From the NCBI RefSeq assembly GCF_963422355.1, contig NC_085092.1, forward strand, positions 2,355,666 to 2,419,665: DNA of 64,000 nt, in the 5' to 3' direction. This stretch comes from Corticium candelabrum. Its lineage: Eukaryota; Porifera; Homoscleromorpha; Homosclerophorida; Plakinidae. The notes under the pieces were generated by a model, which ran no database searches, had not been told where the DNA came from, and saw only the letters and a program-made list of their open reading frames with translations. This document shows, piece after piece, positions 26,122-58,662 of this stretch (within the stretch, counting starts at the first letter, position 1; every line of letters begins with the position of its first letter). Both the position numbers and the translations under genes were made by a program.

Positions 26122-26765
26122 ATCATGTGCAGTGTAGGCCTGGAACAGTCGACCATATTGTGGCAGGTTGTAGTGCTTTGGCACCGATGGACTACACTGA
26201 TCTACACAATCAGGTGGCCTCCATCATTCACTGGGATGTTTGTCGCCATTTTGGGGTTCCAGTGGAGAGCAGATGGTACCGGCATCATCCTGATAGGCTT
26301 GTGGAGACAGATGACATTACTATGATGTGGGATACCACCATCCCCACTGCCAGGAGGATCAAAGCCAATCGTCCAGACATCTGTCTCAGAAATAAGAAGA
26401 CAAACACTTGTCTTCTTATTGATATCAGCTGTCCTGCTGTTGGCAACATTGGCAAGAAACATGATGAGAAGTTGGCGAAGTACAGCGACTTTGGAGTGGA
26501 GATAAGTCACATGTGGCATTGTCGAACACTGGTGGTTCCGGTGGTCTTGGGAGCTTTGGGCACAGTGCGCGCAGGTATTGCACGGTGGCTGGACATTATT
26601 CCAGGCCATCACAACCTGCAGCACTTACAGAAAACAGTGCTTCTGGGATCTACTCGGATCCTTCGTAAAGTCATGTCTTCTTTCTAGACAGCCGTGATGG
26701 TCTAAGTACTTCCGGTACTTGTAATAGACTTTACAAACCAGACTGATCTGGTTGAGCACGACATA
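26122..26765 (+). mobile_element. RLE-type LINE, 5'-truncated copy B
   Basis: It matches the zinc knuckle to 3' end of copy A at above 95% identity. The open frame 26127-26687 ends at the same stop. One base is lost in the knuckle (CCTGGAACAG against CCTGGAAACAG), and the 3' UTR lacks the stretch TGAAGCAGGGTTTGCT present in copy A. The tail is GAGCACGACATAATAATGATAATAG. Confidence 0.88.
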
Positions 26766-26794
26766 ATAATGATAATAGTAAATAATAATAAGTG

Positions 26795-27192
26795 AGTTCT
26801 GGTTCTCTGACCATAATGGCCTGGGTGGGTTCAATCCCGGCTGGCGACAGCAATATAATGAAACGAGTCTGTTGTTTCTTTCTCGCTGTCTATCTACGTC
26901 TGTGAGAGTAGATTTGATTCCATTGATGGGGAGTTTCTGTGATCTGGCATGGGGACTGTTGGCAATGAGGATCAGTGCTTTCCTGGTAGTCATTGATATC
27001 TATTGGGTGTGCTGTCAGTTGGCGAAATTCTTGTAGCGCACATAATCAATGATCGATAAGCCAGTTACTACTGCCACATGGATTACATGGAAACATGTAC
27101 CTCTCTAGGACTTACCTGCTGGGTTGGTGGACACCCAGTTGATGGTAAAGACCCCACTTACCTTACCTAGAGGGTGATGATGACATAATATA
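26795..27192 (+). mobile_element. Diverged tRNA-derived SINE (family 1 subfamily), copy 4
   Basis: It has a box B-like GGTTCAATCCCGGCTGGCGACAG, the body landmarks GGGGAGTTTCTGTGATCTGGC, GGAAACATGTACC and GTAAAGACCCCAC, and ends GATGATGACATAATA. Perhaps 75-80% like the other copies, so an older insertion or sister subfamily. Box A is degraded. Confidence 0.7.
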
Positions 27193-29296
27193 ACTAGCTA
27201 ATACCCAAAGGAGCCACACAAAAACAAGGCCGGGACCGGACATCCACTTTTTGTTCTGCAACGTTTTATTTTAGTTTTGGTAATTTTTGCCCTAATTGTA
27301 ATTTTTAGTTATGAATTTTAGTTTTAGTTATGAATTTCTAGTTATATTTTGTGTAAACTCCAAGAATGTAGTTGCTACTAGTATGAGAACAGGTGCACCA
27401 TGTATGTATGCATGCAATCAAAACAATGCTGTGAGTGCAAGAATGACTTGTGTGTGAGTGGTGGTGACAAGTACTTTATGCCAAAAGTTTTGTGGTAGAC
27501 AGGCTAATCTGTAAAATTGAATAAGTACATACATTAAGCCAAGATCAACCTCTATTGTTTGCTTTTTGTCATGGTTGTTGCTTAAGACACAGGTTAACAT
27601 GTATGTTCACTTCTACTTAGATTCATTAATTTTTTTGGCAAAAAAGACATATATAGGCTCTGTTCCTAGTCAAACTACTCTCCTAAATGGTAGTCAGATA
27701 GTCTATTGCGAGTTCCTTGTGACCTGCTGTTGAAAAAGTGCTTTCAACTGGAACTGAGGAAGCAGGGATGGATAAAATCTCAGTTGCTATAGATGGAAAA
27801 GCAGATTTCTGACCTAGCCAGAATTGCACTGGATCCTGTAATTTTGTCTACTCTGTAGCTTGTCGTGAGATGCCGTCTAACTTTGTCCTCGCCTAATACT
27901 AATATTAAATCTAAATTAAAGTTTTAGTTTTAGTACAATTTTACATGTGATTTTAAGCCCTGTCCACTGGCAACTGGATCATGATCCAACCGCAACGCTG
28001 TCCACACTTGAACTGGATCGCAATAAATCCAATCCACATTGGGAGGTGGTTTCGATCGCGATCGGTTGAATCCAATTAGAAATAGTGGGCGCTACCTCCA
28101 CGTATGCTACGCTCACCTTATGTCACTCACTGTATCAACGCTTTCCACAAGCAAAGAAACCACACGTACACATCAGTCATCAGTTACGTGACACCAAAAA
28201 TGGGCGGACGTAGTGTTTTCAAAGTGCAGTGTGGATGCTTGCTATCTCGATCGAATCGCAATCGCAATCCATTCTGGTCTAGTGTGGACAGGGCTTTAGT
28301 TTTGGGTTTGGTTATCCAAAATTAAAACAATTGGTTTCTTGATTTTAGTTTTAGTTTCGGTACAACCAACAATGCAGACTGAGTGTGTGTTTCTGTGGAG
28401 ACCAGCCATGGTGGGTTTTTAGTGTTGTGCACAGTATAGTAATTGTTATAGGTAAATAGACAATCTAGGCAGGGGTCACTGGAGGCAACTCTAGTGGTTG
28501 CTCGGTCACTGATCCCCAGGTGTCATTCGACATTCTGGAGCATACAAACCTGCCTGCATGTGCACTAACAACATATGTCTTAATTCTCTATAATATAATA
28601 TTGTATTTAGTCTTGCACCTGATGTTTGAGAACCAGCAGGTAGCTCGTTGTGCCAGGAATAGAAGATAAACTATTCATTACTGCACTATGTTTAGTGACA
28701 GTCAGTCCCTTTTAGTGCTAGCATGAACAGAAATAGGAAAGTGTATCTCTTTGTGGTCTGGTGGGCTGGTGCTATATGCTCCATGGTGACCGGAATTCAT
28801 ATGTAAGATTGGTAAGCAAGACTTGATAGAAGTCAGTCCATTTGTTAGAGAGTCTAGTGAATGAGAGCAGCAGCACTATCACTACCCATATAAAGACTTG
28901 AAGCACTGCCCTTAGAACAGCGTATTGGATGACAAGCTTCTTTACCAAGGTAATTGAATAATGCATTTGTACACACCAGTTACAATTTGATCCATCCTCA
29001 AGTACAACAACTACAAACAAGACTAATTGTGCTGTAGATTCTAAAGCCAGAATTTCAATGGCTGTCACCAATCACAGTTCAAACATTTCTGTATGGCCTT
29101 TTATGCAGCGTGTTTAGTCTCTTGTCAGTATTTCTTAATTTTGTTTACAATATAGAATTAATTGAGATTTAATCATTAAGTCATAATTTCTGGCAACAAT
29201 TAATTAATGGTTACCTGTAGGACTACCCCACTGTGATAACTGCACCACTGTCTAACAGATGCCTTTGTTTTTGTTATCCCAAAAAATGTGTACTGT
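27193..29296. other. Intergenic region; hydrophobic open frame of unknown status
   Basis: AT-rich DNA with TTTTAGTTTTAG-type runs at 27263-27350, 27920-27940 and 28305-28360. A TIR element at 27955-28296 is listed separately. On the minus strand a frame from about 29066 to 28772 codes for about 95 residues with two hydrophobic segments (VLFVVVVLE and VFIWVVIVLLLSF). Its frame and phase do not join the neighbouring membrane-protein gene, and I do not recognise it. Confidence 0.35.
27955..28296. mobile_element. Small non-autonomous TIR element (MITE)
   Basis: The ends are AAGCCCTGTCCAC and GTGGACAGGGCTT, a 13-bp perfect inverted pair. The 340-bp inside is rich in GATCG/CGATC palindromes (ACTGGATCATGATCC, TTCGATCGCGATCGG). 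No coding content. The target duplication is unclear. Confidence 0.7.
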
Positions 29297-29600
29297 CCCT
29301 CAACTGTACATGGACTGGTACGTCCCTCAACTGTACACTCTCTCAACTGTATCATCAACCCTTCAATTTTGTAACGTCCACCCCTCAATTGTATACCGTC
29401 CACCCCTCAATTGTATACCGTCCACCTCTCAATTGTATACCACCGCCCCCTTCTGCCTTCCAACTGTCTATACAACCCACCTCTCAACTGTATACCATTT
29501 ACCCTTTCAACTCGATTTATACCATTTGTTCCTCAACTGTATACTAATGCCAACTCTCAACTGGACACTATCAACCCCTCAAGTGTTTACCACTGCAGCC
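29297..29600. repeat. Degenerate minisatellite, unit about 22-24 bp
   Basis: About a dozen units of the type CCCTCAATTGTATACCGTCCA in tandem with point changes and length variation. The clearest three are at 29380-29445. It overlaps the end of the last recognised exon of the membrane-protein gene. Confidence 0.8.
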
Positions 29601-30074
29601 TCCAGTGTGGTGTATGACAGGTTGTTAGTTGCTTGATAAGATGACTTGCTGATCTCATTTATATCAACTGCTAGCACAGCTGCAGTCGCCAAGAAGAGAA
29701 TTGAGAGCAACACAGAGCTGAGGATTTCCTAGAGCAAACAGAACTGGTTCAAGCCAGGTCTACTGGCTAGTCTCACGTGACCTTACCACAGCGTAGAGAT
29801 GTTTGAATTTCACGTCGAGGATGATCGCAACGGTCATAAACAGCGCATAGAGGAAACCGAGCACACCGACACCGATTGCAAAGTCTAGCCTGGCTATGTA
29901 TTCGTCAGGCAGGTCTTTGTAACTAGTTTCCTTGCTTTCCCATCCAGCAATTAGAGCAAACACAAGCAGGCTGCACATCTATGAGCAATTTTAAGTACTA
30001 AAAAGGTTATGTAAATTGTCTCTTACTATTTCGGCGAGTTTGAGCAGGAGCTCAGGGACCGGAAACTTCGCCAT
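29591..30074 (-). CDS. Small multi-pass membrane protein, MARVEL-like (partial model)
   Basis: Three exons are supported: 30027-30074 (MAKFPVPELLLKLAEI), 29787-29978 (64 codons) and 29591-29728 (46 codons), all in phase 0. The product has hydrophobic segments MCSLLVFALIAGW, FAIGVGVLGFLYALFMTVAIIL and SVLLSILFLATAAVLAV, the last followed by an E-x-S-K stretch. A short first helix, three TM segments and a soluble loop before TM3 suggest a four-TM MARVEL protein (MAL, CMTM or synaptogyrin type) whose last TM exon was not found. Exon 3 could either splice at GCAGTG|GTAAAC or read on to a stop four codons later. The ATG lies 258 bp from the SGK3 ATG, head to head. Confidence 0.6.
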
Positions 30075-30332
30075 GTTGGCTAATGTTTGCTGGCTAACGT
30101 GCGTTATAAATAGTAAACAGCATTGACCTAAGGCAGTAGAATGTTGCATTTTGCTCACATTGCGGAATATTAACTTTCTGTCTACAAAATAACGGCAAGG
30201 CAATACAAAACAGCACTTTTGATCTTACAGAGGACGGGAGGACCTGTTATAGCGTGCGTTAGCTCTAACAGACTAAGTCAAAAACAGGTTGCTAAAGTAT
30301 TTTTGACATTCGGCTGGAGTCAAAAAGCTACA
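30075..30332. promoter_or_regulatory. Putative bidirectional promoter between the MARVEL-like gene and SGK3
   Basis: 258 bp separate the two divergent start codons. No TATA box is obvious. An in-frame ATG at 30219 could extend SGK3 by 38 residues, but that extension has no family resemblance. Confidence 0.5.
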
Positions 30333-52762
<22,430 letters not shown>

Positions 52763-54050
52763 GAGGAAAGTACATCATCAATCCTTGATACTGCCAACCG
52801 TAATCCACTTTAGTTGACATCATTTGCTGTAGCCCCCATTCAAAGCTAACTTTTATACATAGTTTGTTTCAAGAAATGTGTTTAATTAATTGTTTTAAGG
52901 AATTGCTGAAATGCATGTAGCTGTGTCAGTTGGTCATTATTACTTATTTTGTATCATAAGAAATATACCACATTGCTGTCATTTTGTTTAGTGACATTAA
53001 TGAGCTGACCATTGAAGTGCATTATAACTTTGGTTGATAGAAGTTTTTACTCCAACTGTATGCTATAATTTTCCCTATGTTATTAATGCTCAAGTTGTAA
53101 GATGGAAGAAAAAGGGAGCACCAATTTTTGGTCAATAATTCACTTGATACTAAACATCGTGCCAGAAAGTGGTGATCAATTTGAAATACTTATTTCAGGT
53201 TCTGATCGATATCGTTTAGTACGTACTGAAGTTGATCAACTGACCACCAGAACAACAAGTCTGACTCGGTAAATTTAAAGGTTCATCTTATGCAATTTAA
53301 TTAATTACTACCTTGATGTTTTTATCAGAAGAGAGAACAGAACATATAGACAAACAGACAATAAGTTTGATAAGTTAGCTTATAACGTTTTGTGTGGTTG
53401 TCAGCAGAATACATATAGTCATGCTTGCAGTGTAATTAGCAGCGAGCATTCCATTTACAATTCGATTCCGTATGCCGCTCGTTAGCTTTGGCTAGAGACA
53501 GCTGACTCAAGTTGATGTCAATTGAGTTCTAATCTAGAAAACGTGCAAGAAAGAAATTAAGCGATCCAAAAATGCACGCCCAATTGCGTCAATTCAGTTG
53601 ATTTCTATGGCTACCATCTCTTGACTTGTAAATGGGGAGGAGGCCCTATACACCGCCATATTCAATGTCAAAGTCTAGAACAACTCAATCTTTGCAATGA
53701 ATGAACTGCAGCTGGTGCAAGAATTTGAGCAGATGCACCTAAGGAGGATGAAATTATCTAGAGCTCACTACAATGTAAATACTCTATTCTGCTATGTATC
53801 AATATCACCATTTAGAATCTCTGCATCTCTTTTTTTGTTAAAATTTTTTTAAAATTCTAAATGTTCTAGACGTGTGTACTGACACATATTTCAATTAGTC
53901 TCGCGTAGCCAGACCCTCTTAGCTAGACCCTCTTTGCCATCCCTAGGCCCTCCGGAAGTATGGTGGCGGAGAGGGTCTGCCTACTTCAATTGCAAGGACG
54001 CGAGGTTGTCAAGTTATCCGGGATATTTTCTTTATTCTTGTAGTTCAGTC
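52763..54050. other. SGK3 3' flank and GFOD upstream region
   Basis: AT-rich 3' flank with no further exon recognised. At 53903-53976 a short inverted pair (AGCCAGACCCTCT / AGAGGGTCTGCC) looks like a small repeat or MITE tip pair close upstream of GFOD. The GFOD frame stays open up to about 53934, but that extension does not resemble the family. Confidence 0.5.
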
Positions 54051-55259
54051 ATGTTACCTCGTATTGGCGTATTTGGCACCAACTCTATGGCTAAACTACT
54101 GGTCACTATATATCAAAAGGCTGGCTTCGAGGTGACTTCCATATGCGGACGTACGGCCGAGAAAGCAGGCTCCGTTGCCGACGAGCTCAAAATTCCCTTC
54201 TCAACGACGAAACTCGACGAAATCCTCCTCAGGTCGGATGTCGACCTCGTCGTCGTCATCGCTCCGCCGACTTTGCACGCCGAAATTTCCGTCAAAGCTC
54301 TCAACGTGGGAAAGCACGTAATTACTCAAAACCCGCCCGGACTTAATTTTTCCGACGCAGAAAAGATGGTCACAGCGGCTCGATATTATCCTACTCTCCT
54401 CTCAGCGTTGGACAACAGACTCCGCTTTCTACCGGCTGTTTTAAAAATGCGCGAAATGGTGGAAGATGGCTATTGCGGTGAGATTTTCCTTGCAGAGGCG
54501 AGATATTATCGACCTCCGTATATACGTAAGGGATACTTATATAGCTGGCTGTGTGACGATTCTGCGGGTGGAGGAGCTCTCAGTCTTGGTGGAAGTCAGA
54601 TGATTGATATTTTGGCTTTCGTCATGCAACAGAAAGGAGTAGAGGTCAACGGTTTTCTGCAGACGTTTGTCAGAGAGACCAGTCGCATACAAGGATTTCG
54701 TTATATCACAAGTGATGATTTCTGCACTTTTCAGATGAAATGTAGCAAAGGTGCTTGTGCTACTGTGACGATCAACTGTCAAGTGCAGAGCTTGTATCAG
54801 ATAGAAATAATGGTGATTGGAACAAAAGGTCGATTGGTCGTTCGAAACTCGGAACTTTATGGTCTGCTGAACGAAGAGAAGAGAGAGAAACTGATTGTAA
54901 AGGAAGACAAGAATTTGGGACTGACTGGTCTGGATGAGCCAGAGCTGTTGAAGCGTGTATCACTTCCATTCCTAAGGAGTGCAGTTCTTAGCACACTTGC
55001 ATTAAAGTCGGCGTTCAGTAAACAAGACGATAGAATGATGTTGGATCCGACAGCAGTTAAAATGATGGCCTCGTTTGAGGATGGTATGTACGTTCAGGCT
55101 GTTGTTGATGCTGTGAGAGAGTCAAGTAGACAAAAGAAGTGGACAAAAGTCATTGTGGCTGATCAGACAAGAGCAGTGAATCCATTTTGGACTGCTCCCG
55201 ATAGGGTTGAACGCTCGTCACCGCTGATGATGCATAGAGCAGCTGTACAAGGGCATTAG
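54051..55259 (+). CDS. GFOD: GFOD-type NAD(P)-dependent oxidoreductase (glucose-fructose oxidoreductase domain-containing protein)
   Basis: Single exon of 402 codons. The start chosen is the ATG at 54051, because MLPRIGVFGT matches the GFOD1/2 start (human proteins about 385-390 aa). The Rossmann motif GVFGTNS lies at about 6-12. Family segments follow in order: DEILLRSDVDLV, NVGKHVI, RFLPAVLKMREMVEDGYCGE, the CDDSAGGGALSLGG loop, the ITSDDFCTFQM segment, and an ASFEDGMYVQAVVDA helix near the C-terminus. The GFO/IDH/MocA fold binds NAD(P), but in GFOD1/2 the usual catalytic Lys of the EKP motif is absent. Here the position reads TQNPPG, so the enzyme activity is uncertain. It may derive from a retrocopy or have lost its introns; neighbours have many introns. 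Confidence 0.93.
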   Translation: MLPRIGVFGTNSMAKLLVTIYQKAGFEVTSICGRTAEKAGSVADELKIPFSTTKLDEILLRSDVDLVVVIAPPTLHAEISVKALNVGKHVITQNPPGLNFSDAEKMVTAARYYPTLLSALDNRLRFLPAVLKMREMVEDGYCGEIFLAEARYYRPPYIRKGYLYSWLCDDSAGGGALSLGGSQMIDILAFVMQQKGVEVNGFLQTFVRETSRIQGFRYITSDDFCTFQMKCSKGACATVTINCQVQSLYQIEIMVIGTKGRLVVRNSELYGLLNEEKREKLIVKEDKNLGLTGLDEPELLKRVSLPFLRSAVLSTLALKSAFSKQDDRMMLDPTAVKMMASFEDGMYVQAVVDAVRESSRQKKWTKVIVADQTRAVNPFWTAPDRVERSSPLMMHRAAVQGH

Positions 55260-56064
55260 TTAATTTGTATGGCAGCTTAGTATTTTGTGACCCTTTAAGT
55301 TGGATGTGTACATTCTGCTATGTACATTTAGTTTATTCAAATAGTAAATTATAATTAAAGCCCAAATTCATCCGTGAGCAAAATCCAATTTTTGTGATTT
55401 TTGTGTACCTTTTTATTTAGATTTAAAATTGTATGCATACGAGTGATCTTTTTGCAACTGTTTTATCAGATTTCTCCAGAGCTTGCTTATTAGCTCTCAA
55501 GCACTGCACGAGCCATTGACAAGAAAATCTATTTTCAAAGACCCTTCTTTTACATATGCACAATAAAGAATGGCCACTGCATTACCACGATTCATTTCCA
55601 TAACTTTGTTTGAGCCACATCAAGTTAGGACATACTAGTGCAATGAAGCAATCTGGGTTGCACTGAATTTACCACTGAAGAAATCTTGTAGCCTTCTTCA
55701 GACACACCTATACAGTTATGTCATTCATGGTCGAAAGTCATGATACTTTCAGTTCTTGTGGCAACTGAAGCTACCGTCTCTAGCAAGTAATGTCCACAAA
55801 TTGAGCATGTGGAAAATCACACGAGAATGTAATTAACCCAATAGCCAGGTTAGTAAGTCACAACATCAGAAAAAATCTATAGAATTTATAAGCATCAAGG
55901 TTCAATTTGCAAAGGATCGTTTCTGTAGATGCATTAATGTATGTCGTTGAGTACAAATGAATTCCAAATTGCCTCAGCTTTTATATGTTTATTACCAAAG
56001 GACCACAGAGTCACGTATACTGTGCTTGCACAGCAGAAATACAAAAATAGAATGTAGTATTCAA
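55260..56064. other. Intergenic space between convergent GFOD and the FBXL12-like gene
   Basis: No exon or repeat recognised. AATTATAATTAAAG and AATAAAG at 55349 and 55563 could serve as 3'-end signals for GFOD. Confidence 0.4.
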
Positions 56065-56844
56065 TCAGTCAGTTGTCATTTTTGTGATAATTAGACATGA
56101 AGGTAGGAGTAACGAGATTGATTCAAGACAATTGTCTGAAAGCTGATGACACAGAGACACATTCAACTTCTTCAGTTGACTGAGTTTCGTGGCAAGTTCC
56201 ATCACCGAAGCATCAGAGACAGCAGTACACAGACTGATATCCAGTACCTCGAGTTTGTGGCACATGTTTGCAATACAACTTATGCCCAGATCAGTCAGTC
56301 TGAACAGGTTTTTCATCTCCAATACTCTCAGTTGATTCAAATGTCGACCGACTCTATGCATTGACGCATCAGTGACTCTAGTGCATCCAGATATATTAAG
56401 ATACACAATACCAGGTACATGTTCAGAAACAGTCATTAAACCTTGGTCATCAACACGATAGCATTGGCTGAGATCAAGGTGCTTTAGCTGTGATAGGTAA
56501 GTAATCTGGATCAAATCATACCTTGCTATCATAGCAGACTGGTGCAAGTTGAGAGTGTTGAGATGTGGTAGAATGCATTCTCGTCTCCCTCGTCTCCCTT
56601 CAACTTCAATATCCACTTGAAGCCAGTTGGCAGACAGAACACAATTGTGTAGGTGTAATGTTCTTAGTTTCATTGTAGGAAGGTTGGAAAGTTGGAGATC
56701 ACGCAGATCACAGTTAAACAGATGAAGATGCTCAAGATTGGAACATCGGCTGTTGATGTCTGCTGCTAGAGACGATGAAATCAACACAGCTTTCTTCTTA
56801 CCAAGCTTTGCAGGATCAGTTGCCAAGCCTCGAACACTTAAAGA
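56065..56844 (-). CDS. Leucine-rich-repeat protein, FBXL12-like (last exon only)
   Basis: The exon starts after an acceptor (TATTTATAG) at 56844 and runs 259 codons plus a stop at 56065. An in-frame TAG lies immediately before it, so the protein's start must be in an upstream exon. The sequence is a run of AMN1/FBXL-type LRRs: NLEHLHLFNCDLRDL, LRTLHLHNCVLSANWLQ, LKHLDLSQCYRVDDQGL, VYLNISGCTRVTDASM, LEVLDISLCTAVSDASV and LKKLNVSLCHQLSDNCL. The first two repeats resemble FBXL12, a substrate receptor of SCF ubiquitin ligases. The F-box exon was not found; a SINE/LINE array starts 96 bp upstream and may fill the intron. Confidence 0.8.
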   Translation of the reverse strand, partial: SLSVRGLATDPAKLGKKKAVLISSSLAADINSRCSNLEHLHLFNCDLRDLQLSNLPTMKLRTLHLHNCVLSANWLQVDIEVEGRRGRRECILPHLNTLNLHQSAMIARYDLIQITYLSQLKHLDLSQCYRVDDQGLMTVSEHVPGIVYLNISGCTRVTDASMHRVGRHLNQLRVLEMKNLFRLTDLGISCIANMCHKLEVLDISLCTAVSDASVMELATKLSQLKKLNVSLCHQLSDNCLESISLLLPSCLIITKMTTD

Positions 56845-56888
56845 CTATAAATAGAACCGACATCACAACCATCCTCTACACAGTGTCA

Positions 56889-56889
56889 C

Positions 56890-56939
<50 letters not shown>
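56889..56939. repeat. (ATA)n microsatellite
   Basis: About 17 units of AAT, directly before the second SINE/LINE array. Confidence 0.95.
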
Positions 56940-57355
56940 TTGTCACCACCGTGGCTTAGTGGTTAGCGACAATGGCTACCACTCCATGGTTTGGGGGTTC
57001 AAACCCCAGTGACGACAGTAAATTGTAAAACTTGTCTGTCTTTCTTTCTCATGTTTCTCTAGCTTTATCCATGAGACTATGACTCGTTTCAGTCGTTGGG
57101 GAGTTTCTGTGGTCTGGCAAACGGTCCGTTGACGATGACGTCGGGTGCTTTCCCGGTGGTCGTTGATATCCACTAGGCATGCTGTATCGAGTACGCGGTC
57201 ACCGTAATGCCTGCAATCTATATCGAATTGGCTAGTCATTGATCGCCGTATGGACTACATGGAAACATGTACCCCGCTGGGCTCACCTGCCGGGTTGGTG
57301 GGCGCCCAGATGGGGGTAAAGACCCCACTTGCCCATTATGGAGGGGCATAACGAC
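56940..57355 (+). mobile_element. tRNA-derived SINE (family 1), copy 5
   Basis: Head with box A (TGGCTTAGTGGTTAG) and box B (GGGTTCAAACCCC), body, and end GGAGGGGCATAACGACAG. Full length. Confidence 0.88.
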
Positions 57356-57787
57356 AGAATTGATCAAAGCCAATCGTCCAGACATCTGTCTCAGAAATAG
57401 GAAGACAAACACTTGTCTTCTTATTGATATCAGCTGTCCTGCTGATGGCAACATTGGCAAGAAACATGCTGAGAAGTTGGCGAAGTACAGCGACTTGCGA
57501 GTGGAGATAAGCCGCATGTGGCATTGTCGAACACTGGTGATTCCGGTGGTCTTGGGAGCTTTGGGCACAGTACACGCAGGTATTGCACGGTGGCTGGACA
57601 TTATTCCAGGTCATCACAACCTGCAGCACTTACAGAAAACAGTGCTTCTGGGATCTACTTGGATCCTTCGTAAAGTCATGTCTTCTTTCTAGACAGCCGT
57701 GATGGTCTAAGTACTTCTGAAGCAGGGTTTGCTTCCGGTACTTGTAATAGACTTTACAAACCAGACTGATCTGGTTGAGCACGACAG
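57356..57787 (+). mobile_element. RLE-type LINE, 5'-truncated copy C
   Basis: It starts within the nuclease region (AAAGCCAATCGTCCAGAC) and matches copy A at about 98% to the stop at 57692 and through the 3' UTR, ending GAGCACGACAG. Its first base follows the SINE tail with no spacer. Confidence 0.88.
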
Positions 57788-58201
57788 CGTGGCTTAGTGG
57801 TTAGCGACAATGGCTACCACTCCATGGTTTGGGGGTTCAAACCCCAGTGACGACAGTAAATTGTGAAACTTGTCTGTCTTTCTTTCTCATGTTTCTCTAG
57901 CTTTATCCATGAGACTATGACTCGTTTTAGTCGTTGGGGAGTTTCTGTGGTCTGGCGAACGGTCCGTTGACGATGACGTCCGGTGCTTTCCTGGTGGTCG
58001 TTGATATCCACTAGGCGTGCTGTATCGAGTACGCGGTCACCGTAATGCCTGCAATCTATATCGAATTGGCTAGTCATTGATCGCCGTATGGACTACACGG
58101 AAACATGTACCCCACTGGGCTCACCTGCCGGGTTGGTGGGCGCCCAGATGGGGGTAAAGACCCCACTTGCCCATTATGGAGGGGCATAACGACACACATA
58201 A
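57786..58201 (+). mobile_element. tRNA-derived SINE (family 1), copy 6
   Basis: It starts CGTGGCTTAGTGG, a few bases shorter than copy 5, with both promoter boxes intact, and ends GGGGCATAACGACACACATAATA. Confidence 0.88.
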
Positions 58202-58202
58202 T

Positions 58203-58259
58203 ATTCCGGTACTTGTAATAGACTTTACAAACCAGACTGATCTGGTTGAGCACGACATA
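58203..58259 (+). mobile_element. RLE-type LINE, 3' tail only (copy D)
   Basis: 57 bp from TTCCGGTACTTGTAATAG to GAGCACGACATAATA, identical to the end of the LINE 3' UTR. An extreme 5' truncation between two SINE copies. Confidence 0.85.
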
Positions 58260-58261
58260 AT

Positions 58262-58662
58262 AGGTCATCGTCGTGGCTTAGTGGTTAGCGACAATGGCTA
58301 CCACTCCATGGTTTGACAGTAAATTATGAATCTTGTCTGTCTTTCTTTCTCATGTTTCTCTAGCTTTATCCAAGAGACTATGACTTGTTTCAGTCGTTGG
58401 AGAGTTTTTGTGGTCTGGCGAACGGTCCGTTGACGATGACGTTCAGTGCTTTCCTGGTGGCCATTGATATCCACTACGCGTGCTGTGCCGATGTTCGCGG
58501 TCACCGTAATGCCTGCAATCTACATCGAATTGACTAGTCATTGATCGCCGTGTGGACTACACAGAAACATGTACCCTGCTGGGGTCACCTGCCGGGTTGG
58601 TGGGCGCCCAGATGGGGTAAAGACCCCACTTGCCCATCATGGAGGGGCATTGCAACACAAAA
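58262..58662 (+). mobile_element. tRNA-derived SINE (family 1), copy 7 with box B deleted
   Basis: Box A is intact (TGGCTTAGTGGTTAG), but after CTCCATGGTTTG the sequence jumps to ACAGTAAATTATG, removing about 20 bp including GGTTCAAACCCC. The body is otherwise complete and ends GGAGGGGCATTGCAACACA. Confidence 0.85.

Noticed and set aside
28772..29071. Fourth membrane-segment exon of the MARVEL-like gene
   Set aside because: It is hydrophobic, but its phase does not match exon 3, and it contains two membrane segments plus a long tail not expected for the family.
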